The notes under the pieces were generated by a model. The model worked only from the letters and a program-made list of their open reading frames with translations, ran no database searches and was not told where the DNA came from. The position numbers were made by a program, and so were the translations under genes. 64,000 bases of DNA from the NCBI RefSeq assembly GCF_002127325.2, contig NC_035437.2, positions 166,252,263 to 166,316,262 on the forward strand. Direction: 5' to 3'. The stretch's first letter is position 1. Every line of letters starts with the position of its first letter. Of the stretch, positions 11,521 to 22,332 are shown one piece after another. The stretch is from Helianthus annuus. Taxonomy: Eukaryota; Streptophyta; Magnoliopsida; Asterales; Asteraceae.

Positions 11521-11718
11521 CACGGGGCCGTGCCTGGTCGGACACGGGCCGTGCTCAGCATCGTTACTGGTAGTTTTTGTTTTTCAAGTTACAGAAGGCT
11601 GACCACGGGGCCGTGCCGGTGCAACACGGGGCCGTGTCCAACTTCCAGTAATTGGGATCTGAAAAACAATCACTGTAATTCCGACCACGGGGCCGTGTTC
11701 GCTCAACACGGGGCCGTG
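11521..11718 (+). repeat. Palindrome cluster A (three CACGGGGCCGTG pairs)
   Basis: Sites start at 11521/11543, 11604/11625 and 11686/11707. Each is CACGGGGCCGTG or the 11-bp CACGGGCCGTG. Members of a pair are 21-22 bp apart start to start, and pairs are about 82 bp apart. The cluster lies in the leader between primer site and gag. Confidence 0.95.
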
Positions 11719-11792
11719 GTGAACCTTCTGACCAACATTCTTTTCTGTTTTTATTGCAGGACTTGGAACCCGACGCCAACCTCACGTAGTGT

Positions 11793-13190
11793 ATGAGCTC
11801 CAGTTCCAATAAAGACATAAAAGAACCATTAGAAGAACCCGAACGCTTTCTCAGAAAAAGGTTAAAAGCCAAAAACCAAGAGAAGGTTTCGGGTGATCCA
11901 CCTCCAATGGCGGACCAACGTACCCTTATGGATTATCTACGGCCCACCGTAGGTAATCTGGGCGCCGCTATCAATGCTCCGAATGTCGAAGCCAATAACT
12001 TCGAGCTTCGACCGCATTTGATACAAATGCTCCAAAACTCCGCAACCTTCCACGGGCTTGCGGACGAGGATCCCCATCTACATATAACTAATTTCTTAGA
12101 AATATGTGATAGCTTTCGGATCAATGGAGCATTAAACGACGCCATCCGCCTCCGTATGTTTCCATTCTCACTAAAAGACCGAGCGAAAGTTTGGCTCAAC
12201 GCCCTCCCAGCTGGTTCGGTAAACACCTGGGATGAACTAGCCCAAAAATTTCTGTATAAGTATTTCCCTCCTGCTAAAACTGCTAAATTAATGACTGAAA
12301 TTAATACATACTCACAAGAGGACGGGGAATCCTTATATGAAACTTGGGAAAGGTTCAAGGAGCTATTACACAAGTGTCCCCATCACGGCCTCGCAATATG
12401 GCAACAAGTATCCACTTTCTACAATGGATTGTTGCCACACACTAGGCAGACACTTGATTCTAGCTCCGGGGGACTTTTAGGTAACCGACGCCCACATGAA
12501 ATATATAATCAGATCGAGGAAATTGCTCAAACCAATTTTCAATGGCACACCCCCCGGGGAAATAAGTCTATCGCCCCGGGCGCCCATAAGGTCGACGAAA
12601 GCACTTCTTTACAAGCCCAAATCGAGGCCCTTTCTTCAAAAATAAAAAAAATAGAAATGACAAAAACCGTCTCGGTTATGGCTTGTGAAGGGTGTGGTGG
12701 GTCACATGAAAATTGGAGTTGCATGAAAGAAACGGACGATCAACAAGAAATGGTAAACTACATTGATAATAGACCTAGGCCGTCAGGTCCTCCAACGGGA
12801 ACTTACAACCAAGGATGGCGAAACCACCCAAACCTTGGTTGGAGGGAACCCGGCAATAGTAGTAACCAACAAACCCAACGAACAAACTTTCAGCAATCAA
12901 GAAATGAGTCACAAAATTTCACTCAACAACAAGGTGGACGAGAAAGGCTCGAAGATACTATATCTCGCCTCGTCTCTGACACTGATAAGAAAAACTCGGA
13001 AAGATTTCTACAATTAGAGTCTAATTTTAGGAATCAACAAGCTAGCATTCAAAACATAGAAAAACAAATAAATCAAATAGCTCAAAACTTTTCCGAGAGA
13101 CCGCAAGGCGCATTACCTAGCAATACCGAAACAAACCCAAAGGCGCAAGTTCACCTCATCACACTACGAAACCGCACCGTAGGGCCTTAA
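11793..13190 (+). CDS. Athila-type gag
   Basis: A 465-residue frame starting MSSSSNKDIKEP. It has the Athila/Tat gag core: an RTLMDYLRP segment, the FHGLADEDPHLHITNFLEIC block (about residues 75-100), FSLKDRAKVWLNALP, TWDELAQKFLYKYFP and the LYETWERFKELLHKCPHHGL block (about 180-200). A zinc knuckle of C-x2-C-x3-H-x4-C type (CEGCGGSHENWSC) is near residue 300. The C-terminal third is Gln/Asn-rich. The stop (TAA, 13188-13190) lies in the same frame as the downstream protease, so it is probably a nonsense change within an ancestral gag-pro polyprotein rather than a designed end. Confidence 0.9.
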   Translation: MSSSSNKDIKEPLEEPERFLRKRLKAKNQEKVSGDPPPMADQRTLMDYLRPTVGNLGAAINAPNVEANNFELRPHLIQMLQNSATFHGLADEDPHLHITNFLEICDSFRINGALNDAIRLRMFPFSLKDRAKVWLNALPAGSVNTWDELAQKFLYKYFPPAKTAKLMTEINTYSQEDGESLYETWERFKELLHKCPHHGLAIWQQVSTFYNGLLPHTRQTLDSSSGGLLGNRRPHEIYNQIEEIAQTNFQWHTPRGNKSIAPGAHKVDESTSLQAQIEALSSKIKKIEMTKTVSVMACEGCGGSHENWSCMKETDDQQEMVNYIDNRPRPSGPPTGTYNQGWRNHPNLGWREPGNSSNQQTQRTNFQQSRNESQNFTQQQGGRERLEDTISRLVSDTDKKNSERFLQLESNFRNQQASIQNIEKQINQIAQNFSERPQGALPSNTETNPKAQVHLITLRNRTVGP

Positions 13191-13217
13191 GAAGTACCGC
13201 CACCTACGGAAGAAACA

Positions 13218-14024
13218 ATGCCAACACCTCTGCAGGAAAAGAACTCTCCTCCATCACCAGAGCCTACCAAGGCTCCTCGAGTTCCGTACCCCGGTAGATT
13301 AATTCGTCAAAAGACCAATGAGCAATTCGCAAAATTCGAAAGTCTGTTAAAACAATTGCATGTCAATATTCCTTTTATCGAAGTCCTAACCCAAATGCCC
13401 AAATACTCTAAATTTATGAGGGACTTCCTTACCCATAAAAAGAAAATTGAAAATTTGCAATTAGTTAATTTAGGCGAAGAATGCTCTGCCCTCGTACTCA
13501 ATAAACTACCCCAAAAGAAAATCGATCCCGGAAGTTTCACGATTCCATGCTCAATAGGGGAATCACCCGTTCGCAATGCCTTGGCCGACCTAGGGGCTAG
13601 CATTAACCTCATGCCCTCATCAATGTTCAAAAGGCTTGGCTTGGGAACCACGAGCCCTACAAAAATAAGCATACAACTCGCTGATCGATCCGTCAAGTTC
13701 CCACAAGGTGTCATCGAGAATGTCTTGGTAAGGGTAAGCAGATTCGTTTATCCAGTTGACTTTGTCATACTCGATATGGAGGAAGACACCGAGGTCCCCC
13801 TCATACTAGGGAGACCCTTCCTTGCCACGGCACAAGCAGTGGTAGACATGAATGACGGAACACTCACTTTGAGGTATGGGGATGATGAGGTGAAGTTCGG
13901 AGTTGGGAAGAGAATAGAGGACGACGACCCAGTAAACTACATGAACGTTATTGATTCAAGCTTGGATGCTGCTCTCCGACGGTGTAACATGGGAAGCAAG
14001 GCATCCCACTCAGAAGATATATAA
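13218..14024 (+). CDS. Athila-type aspartic protease region
   Basis: Same frame as gag after the TAA at 13188; the first Met is at 13218 but the ancestral frame probably ran on from gag. A basic segment (YPGRLIRQKTNEQFAKFESLLKQL) is followed by the retropepsin core ALADLGASINLMPSSMFKRL near residues 120-140, where DLGA stands in place of DTGA/DSGA, as is usual in Athila/Tat elements. A later EVPLILGRPFLATAQAVVDM segment supplies the retropepsin ILG motif. It ends at 14024 with no RT following. The 807-bp frame is undamaged. Confidence 0.88.
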   Translation: MPTPLQEKNSPPSPEPTKAPRVPYPGRLIRQKTNEQFAKFESLLKQLHVNIPFIEVLTQMPKYSKFMRDFLTHKKKIENLQLVNLGEECSALVLNKLPQKKIDPGSFTIPCSIGESPVRNALADLGASINLMPSSMFKRLGLGTTSPTKISIQLADRSVKFPQGVIENVLVRVSRFVYPVDFVILDMEEDTEVPLILGRPFLATAQAVVDMNDGTLTLRYGDDEVKFGVGKRIEDDDPVNYMNVIDSSLDAALRRCNMGSKASHSEDI

Positions 14025-15858
14025 CCTCAAATCGGGTCTAGCCAAGGACCCTTATAAACGTGGCGCACCACGGAGGCATTCCGCGGAACTATCCTTAGTT
14101 TAGTTTAATCTTTTAGTTTTTGCAGAATAAAACACACTCATGGTGGTAATGGATGAAAAAGGGAACGAGAAAAATGGAACCATGCACGAAGGACAGAGCA
14201 ACCCGACAAAAATCTCCATCACAGAAGGCTCAACACGGGCCGTGCCCAACCAACACGGCCCCGTGCTGAGCCCCTGCAGAAAATCACCCAGTTCAGGTAA
14301 CTGGACACGGGCCGTGTTCAGCGGACACGCCCCCGTGTCCAGGCTTCTGTTTCAATTCTCTAATTTTTTTGTTACTGGCACTTGACCACGGGGCCGTGCC
14401 CGGTCAACACGGGGCCGTGTCCAGGATGCCAGTAACACAAAACTTTGCTTTTAAACCCACTTTTACACATTCTAATCAACCAAAAACTTTATTTTTGGAC
14501 ACATTGAGGACAATGTGCAATTTAAGTGTGGGGGGATGCTAAAACCTTGAAATTTTGCAAAATCCTAAACACAAGCCTTACACAAAACTCTATTGGAACC
14601 GCTAAACACCCCAATTTTTTTCAAAAAACTTTTTCATTTTTTTATTTACTTGTCTTAGTTTAAGTTGGGAATAACAAGTTCTAAAAAGGTTATATTTTTA
14701 CAAGTTTACAACCGATAGCGTCATGATAAAAAAAGAACCAACATAAGAAAATTATGAAACGGCATGACAAGCTTAGTTAAAAATTCGATTATATATACTT
14801 GGTCACATAAAAAACCCATTCCCACAAAAGTGAGTTTTGAGCCTTTATTGAGCATAAAAATATACATATTTAGACTAAATGCTCATTTTTCGTTTCTTGT
14901 GTGAATAGCCGCTTGGTTCTTACAAATCTAGAACTTGCCACGACGATACATTCCCGGTCCTTACCAACTTAAACCCAAGTAAGTAAATGATGGAGGCATT
15001 AGGACTAACCATTTTTCTTTCAAAACCATTATTTTTCAATTTTTTTTATCACCTACCCAAAATCCCCCTAGATAGCCCCTTTGAGCCTAAACCTTTCATT
15101 TCATTACCCCAAAACCCTTTTTACCCACCAAAAACCTTTTTATTTTTTTATTTTTTTTTCTTTTCAACCTTTATTTTAGTAACAAGCTCGCTTTTTCGTA
15201 AACTCACCTTTTTATGTGACGATCGAAAAAAAATAAATAAATAAATAAATAAAAAAAATAATAATAATATGATGATGAAGTCAAAAACAAACAAAAGCTA
15301 TAAAAAAGCTTGTTTGGAGAAATACTTCAAAATAAAAAGTCACTAAAAACAAGGTATTTTACGAAAACCGACGCTTTTTACGATTTTCGCCCTTTTTACT
15401 AACCACTAACCAACCACCCACCTTTAACCCAAGCCTAACCCTTCACCCAAAAGTCCTCTTGATATTTACAAAGGTAAAACGTTAAAAAGGAGGAGGATTG
15501 ATTGCTTGGCAAGCCTATGGAAGGCGTAAGTTCCATGCCGCTCTCGAGTGATTCACTAAAAATATACACCTTCGGCCGAGTGTTGAGTGATCTCCCGTGA
15601 GGTATGTGAACTTGTATATAAATGGAATTTTAATAAGGCATGCTATGCCCAAATAAGTAATCTATCTTATGAAAAGTTCAAAATAAATCATAACGAATAT
15701 GATTGTAAATAAATAAAAATAAAACCTATAAAGACCTTGGATTCCCGACACTCTAGGACAAGCTAAAACATTCTCTTCTACCTATTCCATTTGGGAGTGT
15801 AAGCCACATTTAAAGAGTTTTGCTTGAGGACAAGCAAAAGTTCAAGTGTGGGGGTATT
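14025..15858 (+). other. Non-coding tail replacing pol
   Basis: No RT, RNase H, integrase or envelope-like motif in any frame. It holds palindrome cluster B, an Athila-like AATTTAAGTGTGGGGGGATG tract (14517-14536) that resembles an internal polypurine tract, AT-rich sequence with homopolymers (about 15040-15270), and the true polypurine tract AAGTGTGGGGGTA just before the 3' LTR (15844-15856). The protease-to-LTR join suggests an ancient pol deletion in this lineage. Confidence 0.8.
14234..14419 (+). repeat. Palindrome cluster B (three pairs)
   Basis: Sites start at 14234/14254, 14306/14326 and 14387/14408. Variants include CACGGCCCCGTG and CACGCCCCCGTG. Pair spacing is 20-21 bp and pairs are about 72-81 bp apart, matching cluster A. 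Confidence 0.95.
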
Positions 15859-16107
15859 TGATGTGTGTAAAATGCAACATATAAATCACATCAATTAAGG
15901 CATAAAACTAACCCTTTTTAAGTACTAATGTTGGAAAAAGAGTGTTTTTGTCTTCCTTTTGTATTTTCAGGATGAAAAGAGCTCAAAATCACAAAAGAAG
16001 CAAAAAGACAACTAATTCTACCATAAATACAAGAAAAGGAACAAAAGTAGACTGTCCGGACCCTCAACGGCACCTCCCAAGGCAAAAGAGAAGAAACAGA
16101 GTCTGAA

Positions 16108-16325
16108 CACGCCCCGTATCCAGCGAACACGGGGGCGTGCCCAGGAAGCAGCAGAAAAGACAAACCAGTAGAAGCTTCCATTGCCCACCACGGGGCCGTG
16201 TCCAGCGGGCACGGGGGCGTGGTGAAAGTACAGCAGGCGCATTAATTGTAATTGCGAATTACAATTAATAAAGAGAGAGAATGTCAGACGGGCACGGGGC
16301 CGTGTCCAGCGGACACGGGGCCGTG
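16108..16325 (+). repeat. Palindrome cluster C (three pairs, LTR U3)
   Basis: Sites start at 16108/16128, 16189/16210 and 16293/16314. Variants include CACGCCCCGTA and CACGGGGGCGTG. The last site ends 20 bp before the TATA box, so the cluster occupies the proximal promoter. Confidence 0.95.
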
Positions 16326-16344
16326 TCCAGCCTTCTGTTCAGCC

Positions 16345-16352
16345 TATAAATA
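16345..16352 (+). promoter_or_regulatory. TATA box of the Athila-like LTR
   Basis: TATAAATA directly downstream of cluster C; the usual spacing would place transcription start near 16375. Confidence 0.65.
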
Positions 16353-17551
16353 GAGGAGCTTGGCTTCATTCTCTCTCATCCCTTGGCACACCACCTCTCT
16401 CACACTTCATCCACCACCCACCACCACCATAACACCATCATCCACCACCATCATCCATTGTCCATCGTAGAGTGTGTGAGTCGTCTCGGGATCCAAGATT
16501 GATCGTAAGAGTTCTTGACAATCAAGGCCATGTTTGCCTAAGTCTCTTACATCACTTGGTGAAGACAAGTGTTTAGTATAATACTTTTTATTTTTAATCT
16601 TTTGCACTTTTTATTTGGTTTTGTATTAATGACTTTAATAACTAGTTACTTATGTTGAAGGTGATCTTTCCTTATCGTTTGTCCGTGGTGTCTTGGCATT
16701 ATTTTACTGTCTATATAAAATAAAAGATTTTCACCATTCATATCTCCACGGTCTATATGGAGGTATGTTGGCTACCTGGTCGGGGGTTAAGGGAACGGTT
16801 TGGTAAGGGTCTTGCCCTTGTTCAGCGTTTAGAGGTCCTGCTTGGGACCTGGGTCAAATTTAGTAGGATCTCCTTCAATGCCCATAGGTATTGGATGGCG
16901 GGGATCCAAACTCTTTGACCCCCTCATAAGTTAACTACTATTAATACTATAACCCGGCTATTTAGGACTGTATCCCTGCCGACTCAGACTACTTAGCCGA
17001 GGGTAACGTCACCGCCAAAAGCGGGGCCTACCACAATTTGCATTAATAACTTAATTCATTATCTTTCAATAATCCGACCCTTTAGCATTGTATCCTTGCT
17101 GACTCAAACTACTGGGTTGAGGGTAACGTCGCCTTCAAAAGAGGGGCCTACTACAATAACTAAGATAATCTCTTAAACAAGTGCAAAAGTGCAAAAATAA
17201 TCAAAGCTTATACTAATACACATGTCGGATCCAAGTGATTCATCTTGTCTATCTGTTTTTATTTTATTTTTATTTTCAGCATTTAGTTAGTTTTTATTTT
17301 TCTTAGTTTAAAACATTTTTCTAACTTTTTGATTTGATTAGACGTTGAGGATAAACCGGTATTAAAAGCTCTTGTGTCCTTGGACGACCTCGGTATCTTA
17401 CCAACACTATACTACGTCCACGATGGGTGCACTTGCCCATATGTGTGTTTAGTGTTAGTGAATATCGTGTTTTATAAATTTAAAACTTGGCTAAAAGTGT
17501 AAAAAGGGGCTTAAATACTCATCAAAATAATATTACACTACACACGCATCA

Positions 17552-18540
17552 GCTGGCTTCTTATAGCTTCACAATAAGTTCCCTGAAACGCGTTTTAAAA
17601 ATATTTTATCAGCAAGAAATACTGACGAGTACATTCCAGTTTATAAAAATATGCTTTTATAACTTTACAGTATTGAGAGCGATTACAATGTTTATATCTA
17701 CCCAATTATTCATTCAGTATTTGTCACGTTGGCAGTTACAATGACCGTGGTCATATTACTATTGGCTAACTCTTTGTCCAATAGCAACGCTTGATAAGTA
17801 GTGTATACAAAACCCCGCATACCGGCAGTAATTGTAAAATACAAAGACTCAATCACTGTAAGTATAACTGAAAACATTTGAGATTTTGTAACACTTTTTG
17901 GTAGAAAAGAGAATGACCCACAAACTGTGAGAAAAGAGAATGAACTCACATTGTAGACTTAGGTATTTCTACGGGCTTCCTGGTAATATTTCTTGATTAT
18001 TTTCCTGAGTTTCTGATAATAAAAACATACAATGCACGCGTGTTAGTAAAAGAACCCAAGGCACATTAGCCATACAACACGAGACAGAACCCCAACGAAC
18101 TTAGTCAGGCAGAGCCTCGACATGCGTTGGTGGGTCCTAAATCAATCGGGTAGGGTAACGAATTAGTGATCGGGGGTTAAAATACTTACACGGAGCAGAG
18201 CTTCGTGTTTTAGGGGTATTAGAACTAATAATTTTCGCACTATATGGACATAGAGAAGAAAAGAAATGTGAACGAGATTGAAATGCAGACTAAGGCTCCT
18301 TATATAGGTTTTTCAGATGTCTCTCGCGGCCCGCGACCCGTTTCCCTGGTTCTCTCGCGCCCCGCGAGGGCACCCTAGCTACGGCTAGGGTTGCCTGGTG
18401 GCTAATCTAGGCTTGACACGCGTTGGACACGTGGCTCTTTGGGTATCCGACACACAATGGGCTGTCACGCCCCGCGAGACACAAGGGTGTGTCTGTCGTG
18501 GCCCGCGAGCGACACAAAATAATATTTTATTTGTTTTTAA
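17552..18540 (-). repeat. Probable LTR remnant of another retrotransposon
   Basis: No coding frame is supported. On the minus strand a TATATAAGG-type box occurs near 18300, preceded (18320-18510) by GC palindromes such as CTCGCGGCCCGCG and CCCGCGAG, the same promoter arrangement as in the complete LTRs of this window. Ends are not resolved, so family and limits are uncertain. Confidence 0.4.
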
Positions 18541-18816
18541 TAAACACTAAAGTTATATGGGTCCAGTTTTGCGATTATGAAGCGTTTTGGCGTGGTTTCG
18601 AGGGTTCTTATACCCAATGTTTTAAAAATCGGTAAATACCGGCCGGTTATACTAGTATTACCGTTTCCAGATGTAAATCCGGTACGAAACACCCCGGTAA
18701 ATAAGTAAAACGGCATAAGGTTTGTACCGACGGTAAAACCCGGTATACCAGTTTGAAACGTAATATCGGTACCGGCCCAGGGTTATATTAGTTTGGGTTG
18801 TTACTTATTTTTATTA

Positions 18817-20067
18817 GAGTTAATTGCCAAAATCGTCCCTGAGGTTTGGACAGGTTTGCCATTTTCGTCCAAAATGACACTTTTGTACCAAATTGCCCCC
18901 AACGTTTGTAACTTTTTGCCATTTTCATCCAAACAACTAACTTAGTTTATTTTTTCTGTTAAGTTGAGGATATTTGGATGAAACTGGCAAATATAAAACC
19001 ACATGGACGATTTTGGTAATTTACTCAAACTCTTTTAAATTTCTTTTATTTAATTAATTTTGTTATATATATAATAAAAAAGAATATACATGCAATTTTT
19101 ATATGAAAAAAATAATAACTTTGTCACATAATTTTTATAAATTTTCATCCAACCACTAACTAAGTTAATTTTTCTATTAAGTCGAATGATGTTTATAAAC
19201 TAAAACATAAATTAATGTCTAATTTTTTATATAGATCAGTTTTATAAAAATAAAATCTACTTAAACCTCTAAATTTTATAAAATTAAAATTCTGGTGACC
19301 TTATTGAAAAATGTCAAATAAAAAAATCTTATCATATGTACCAAGTTTGTAATTCATATTCTACTCTTTTAAATTCGCTCCTAATGAAAAACAGAAGCCA
19401 GTGCTCCTCCCCTCCCCTTTATCAAACAACGTATCGTTACCAAACCTTAAAATTACCCACCAAATTGTAATTATAATGCTATGAACCAAAAGTTTCTTTA
19501 CTCAAGCCACTCATAATAAGTATTAGTTAGTTACCCTCATAATCTTAATTAAATAAATATTTTATTTCTACCAACGTATTTCCTAGGTGCTCAACACATT
19601 TAAAAAATATGTAATGTTTTACAATTTTTTTCTATCTCTACAACTGATAAATACTAAAAATTGTAATCGATTGTTATGTGTTGCACACCAATGACGTTTT
19701 CTCTTTATAAAACTGATTTATATAAAGAAGCTGTAAATTAATTTCTGTCTTAATTTATAAAATTTAAAACATCCTTCACCTTAACAGAAAAAATAAACTG
19801 AGTTAGTGATTTGGATGAAAATTTATAAAAATTATGTGACAAAACTTTTTTATTATATATGTAACAAAAATAATCGTCCTTGTGGTTTTATATTTGCCAG
19901 TTTCATCCAAATATCCTCAACTTAACAGAAAAAATAAACTAAGTTAGTGGTTTGGATGAAAATGGCAAAAAGTTACAAACGTTTGGGGCAATTTGGTACA
20001 AAAGTGTCACTTTGGACGAAAATGGCAAACCTGCCCAAACCTTAGGGACGATTTTGGCAATTAACTC
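18817..20067 (+). mobile_element. Mutator-like TIR element (1251 bp), non-autonomous
   Basis: Long inverted repeats begin GAGTTAATTGCCAAAATCGTCCC and extend beyond 150 bp on each side. Perfect 9-bp TSD TTTTTATTA (18808-18816, 20068-20076) supports Mutator superfamily. No transposase frame. Confidence 0.92.
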
Positions 20068-20373
20068 TTTTTATTATATATGTTACTTATCTTACATAAT
20101 TTTTATGTATTATGATTATTCGTAACTAAAAGTTCTTATTTAATATTGTATGAAATGGAAGTAGTTGATGTATTCAACACTCAAATGGCTTAAACATATC
20201 GTACACTTTCATATAAAAGAGCTTGTTGGAAAATTGGATGATTTTCGATTATCTTTTGGATTATTTTTTATTATGGATTTACTTTTGGATTATCTTTTAA
20301 TATGTAATCATGTATGTTTGGATTAACTTTTGAGTCGATGTTGTAATTTATGAAATTATAGAGTTAGCTAGTC

Positions 20374-20537
20374 CAGTGGCGGATCCAGGGGTGTTTTGGG
20401 GGTTCCCGGGAACCCCCTCGGTTTGAAAAATAATGAAAAAAATAGTGGAAAGTTTATATGATTTAGAAAAAAATAGTGAGAATTAGTGAAAATCTAGCAA
20501 AAGGAACCCGATGAAAAAAATCCTGGATCCACCACTG
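20374..20537 (+). mobile_element. hAT MITE (164 bp)
   Basis: Ends CAGTGGCGGATCCAGG...CCTGGATCCACCACTG, with perfect 8-bp TSD AGCTAGTC (20366-20373, 20538-20545). A diverged relative is at 40128-40291. Confidence 0.95.
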
Positions 20538-20580
20538 AGCTAGTCAACCTGGTTGAACCGCTCGGTACAAGCTGGTTCAA

Positions 20581-20840
20581 CCGGTTGAACCATTTTTTAG
20601 TCTAATCCGGTTTGATTTAAAAACCGGTTTTAAAACATTGCTTATACCTTCCAAGTAGCAAAAGGTGCATGCCAAGGTGAAGGTGAAAGGCCGCTTGAAT
20701 TTGCATCGGACCGGTTGAACCATTTTTTAGTCTAATCCGGTTTGATTTAAAAACCGGTTTTAAAACATTGCTTATACCTTCCAAGTAGCAAAAGGTGCAT
20801 GCCAAGGTGAAGGTGAAAGGCCGCTTGAATTTGCATCGGA
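20581..20840 (+). repeat. Exact 130-bp tandem duplication
   Basis: 20581-20710 and 20711-20840 are identical over all 130 bases by eye. The unit spans the last 60 bp of the hAT element and the adjacent exon half, so it arose after the hAT insertion and recently. Confidence 0.97.
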
Positions 20841-20872
20841 TGAAGTTCAACAAGTGTTCATGGTATGTGCAT

Positions 20873-22332
20873 AGTTTTTGCAGTTACAATTTTTTGTAAT
20901 TAATACGGTGCGTAACCACTGCTTTGTGTTTCAGGGTTAGATTTAAAGCTATTTTATCATTTTTAAGTGAGCAATTTGCTTTATCATATTTTTTATATCT
21001 CAAGAATAGGTAAATTGCAAGTAAGTTGTAAGTGGGCTCTCTATGAATCATATCAATTGTCCGTTATTTCGGGTACGTTTATGGTATATTTGTTATCGAT
21101 TTCAATGAGTTAGGCTGGACGGTATGGGGGTCGTCCCCCTCCGTCCCGATCCGTCGCCGGAGCCAACACCATGCCGCCCCCTGCGTCCTCCTCCCCGTCT
21201 CCGTCTTCAACGTCCATTCTTCGACGTTCAGGACGATCCTCCAGGTGGGCCCCCTTTCTTCGACGTTCCGTCACCCCATGCCGCCCACCCCCGTCGAGCT
21301 CCGTCCCCCGTCTTCATCCCGTCTGCATACCGTGTAGCCTTAGTGTTTTCCGTTTCCTGCGACCCTATATTTCAGCTTCGTTTTTTAACTTGGTGTGTAT
21401 AGATGGAATGTGGTTAGTTTTCGATTTTGGTCTTCATTGTGTATGTGGCTTTGTATTTGAATAGCTCATCCAGATCCTCCAAATATGTTATAGGCAATGT
21501 TTATTTGTTGTGTGTCGATTTATAAATCCCATTCTTATATAGTATAGTAGTCTGGACTCAAAAAACATCAAATAGTGATCACCATAAAAAATAAAGTTCA
21601 GTTATAAGATTATGTAATAAAACTAACTCCAATTTCTCTATTGTAATTTAGTGTTTTCGTTATGAATTAAAAAAAGATACTTATTTATGCCCTTTAGAGT
21701 CAACTTCAACTGAGGTGCTTTTTTTTTTTTTTTTTTACTCTTTTACTTTGCCTTTGTTATTTATTTAAAGTGACGGTAATTCGGTAATCATAAACATTGT
21801 CTGTTGTGATTATAGGTTTTGTTGTTGAGTCAGTACTGTGGATGAGATCTTATTGGTGTAAATTGGAACCTGAGGGCTTGAAGCAATTGATTCGGTATGT
21901 TTATCTTCTTTTGCTACCAAAATTTATTGAAATTATGGTGATTGAAGACGAGTTTGAACTGAGATTGTGATTGGGCAACCATCATTGTTCAAATTGTATA
22001 TTGAAATTGATTCTTTTTATATGCAAACAACCTGCTTGATGAATTACTTCGAATCTTCGATCAAGCTCTCTTTAGTTGTCGTAAAGACAAATTGAGAACT
22101 GATTAGCTAACTTTCTTCTACCTATTTTACTTTTGTTTTCTTCGACAACTGTGAGATTTCGTGCTTGAATTAGGTTGCTTGCATGTATCTTCTTTTTTAA
22201 CATTTTTCTAATCTATTACCTGTGAATATTAATCTAACATTTTTGCATAAGATAGGCTACCTTGCTGTTGGCTGCTGGTGCAAAGGCAAGTTGTTCATCT
22301 ATCCCCTTTTCGACCATCAGGATAAATAACAG
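20873..22332. other. Intergenic; GC-rich patch, no supported gene
   Basis: 21120-21340 is unusually GC-rich and pyrimidine-biased (CCGTC/CGACG repeats) and gives overlapping ORFs that lack recognisable motifs. The remainder is AT-rich with a 22-base T run near 21719. Short open segments around 21815-21900 and 22255-22300 could be exon relics, but none is convincing. Confidence 0.4.

Larger units (their letters stand above)
7368..17551 (+). mobile_element. Athila/Tat-like Gypsy element, gag-protease only, with nested solo LTR
   Basis: Components: 5' LTR remnant (7368-7846 and 11234-11392, split by a solo LTR), tRNA-Asp-type primer site (11399-11415), gag (11793-13190), protease (13218-14024), a non-coding tail and the 3' LTR (15859-17551). 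No RT, RNase H or integrase motif occurs between the protease and the 3' LTR, so the copy is non-autonomous. The first ~1.05 kb of the 5' LTR is missing here because the minus-strand Gypsy element is inserted in it. Three clusters of palindromes (11521-11718, 14234-14419, 16108-16325) mark the element. Confidence 0.9.
15859..17551 (+). repeat. 3' LTR of the Athila-like element (1693 bp)
   Basis: Starts TGATGTGTGTAAAATG after the polypurine tract and ends CTACACACGCATCA; the two ends are inverted copies of each other. It contains palindrome cluster C, TATA box TATAAATA (16345-16352), a (CCA)n-rich leader (about 16385-16460), and the segment from about 16920 duplicated in the 5' LTR fragments. 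It carries the empty site for the solo LTR insertion. Confidence 0.93.
18615..20640 (+). mobile_element. hAT-type non-autonomous element with nested insertions
   Basis: Termini CAATGTTTTAAAA...TTTTAAAACATTG are inverted, flanked by a perfect 8-bp TSD CTTATACC (18607-18614, 20641-20648). It contains a MULE-like element (18817-20067) and a small hAT MITE (20374-20537). No transposase is seen. Subterminal CCGGT-rich repeats lie at both ends. Confidence 0.9.
18541..20872 (+). pseudogene. Host exon split by a hAT insertion
   Basis: A frame reading VIWVQFCDYEAFWRGFEGSY (18553-18612) ends at the hAT insertion at 18615. After the element and its TSD (CTTATACC at 18607-18614 and 20641-20648), the same frame resumes as TFQVAKGACQGEG then RPLEFASDEVQQVFM and ends at a GTATGT donor-like site near 20865. 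I do not recognise the protein. The element end and the second exon half are also duplicated by the 130-bp tandem repeat, so only the second copy reads into the donor. The fragment looks like a gene remnant; flanking exons are not evident. Confidence 0.5.

Noticed and set aside
21124..21464. Two overlapping plus ORFs in the GC-rich patch
   Set aside because: Pyrimidine-rich low-complexity composition, no domain, no splice or promoter context.
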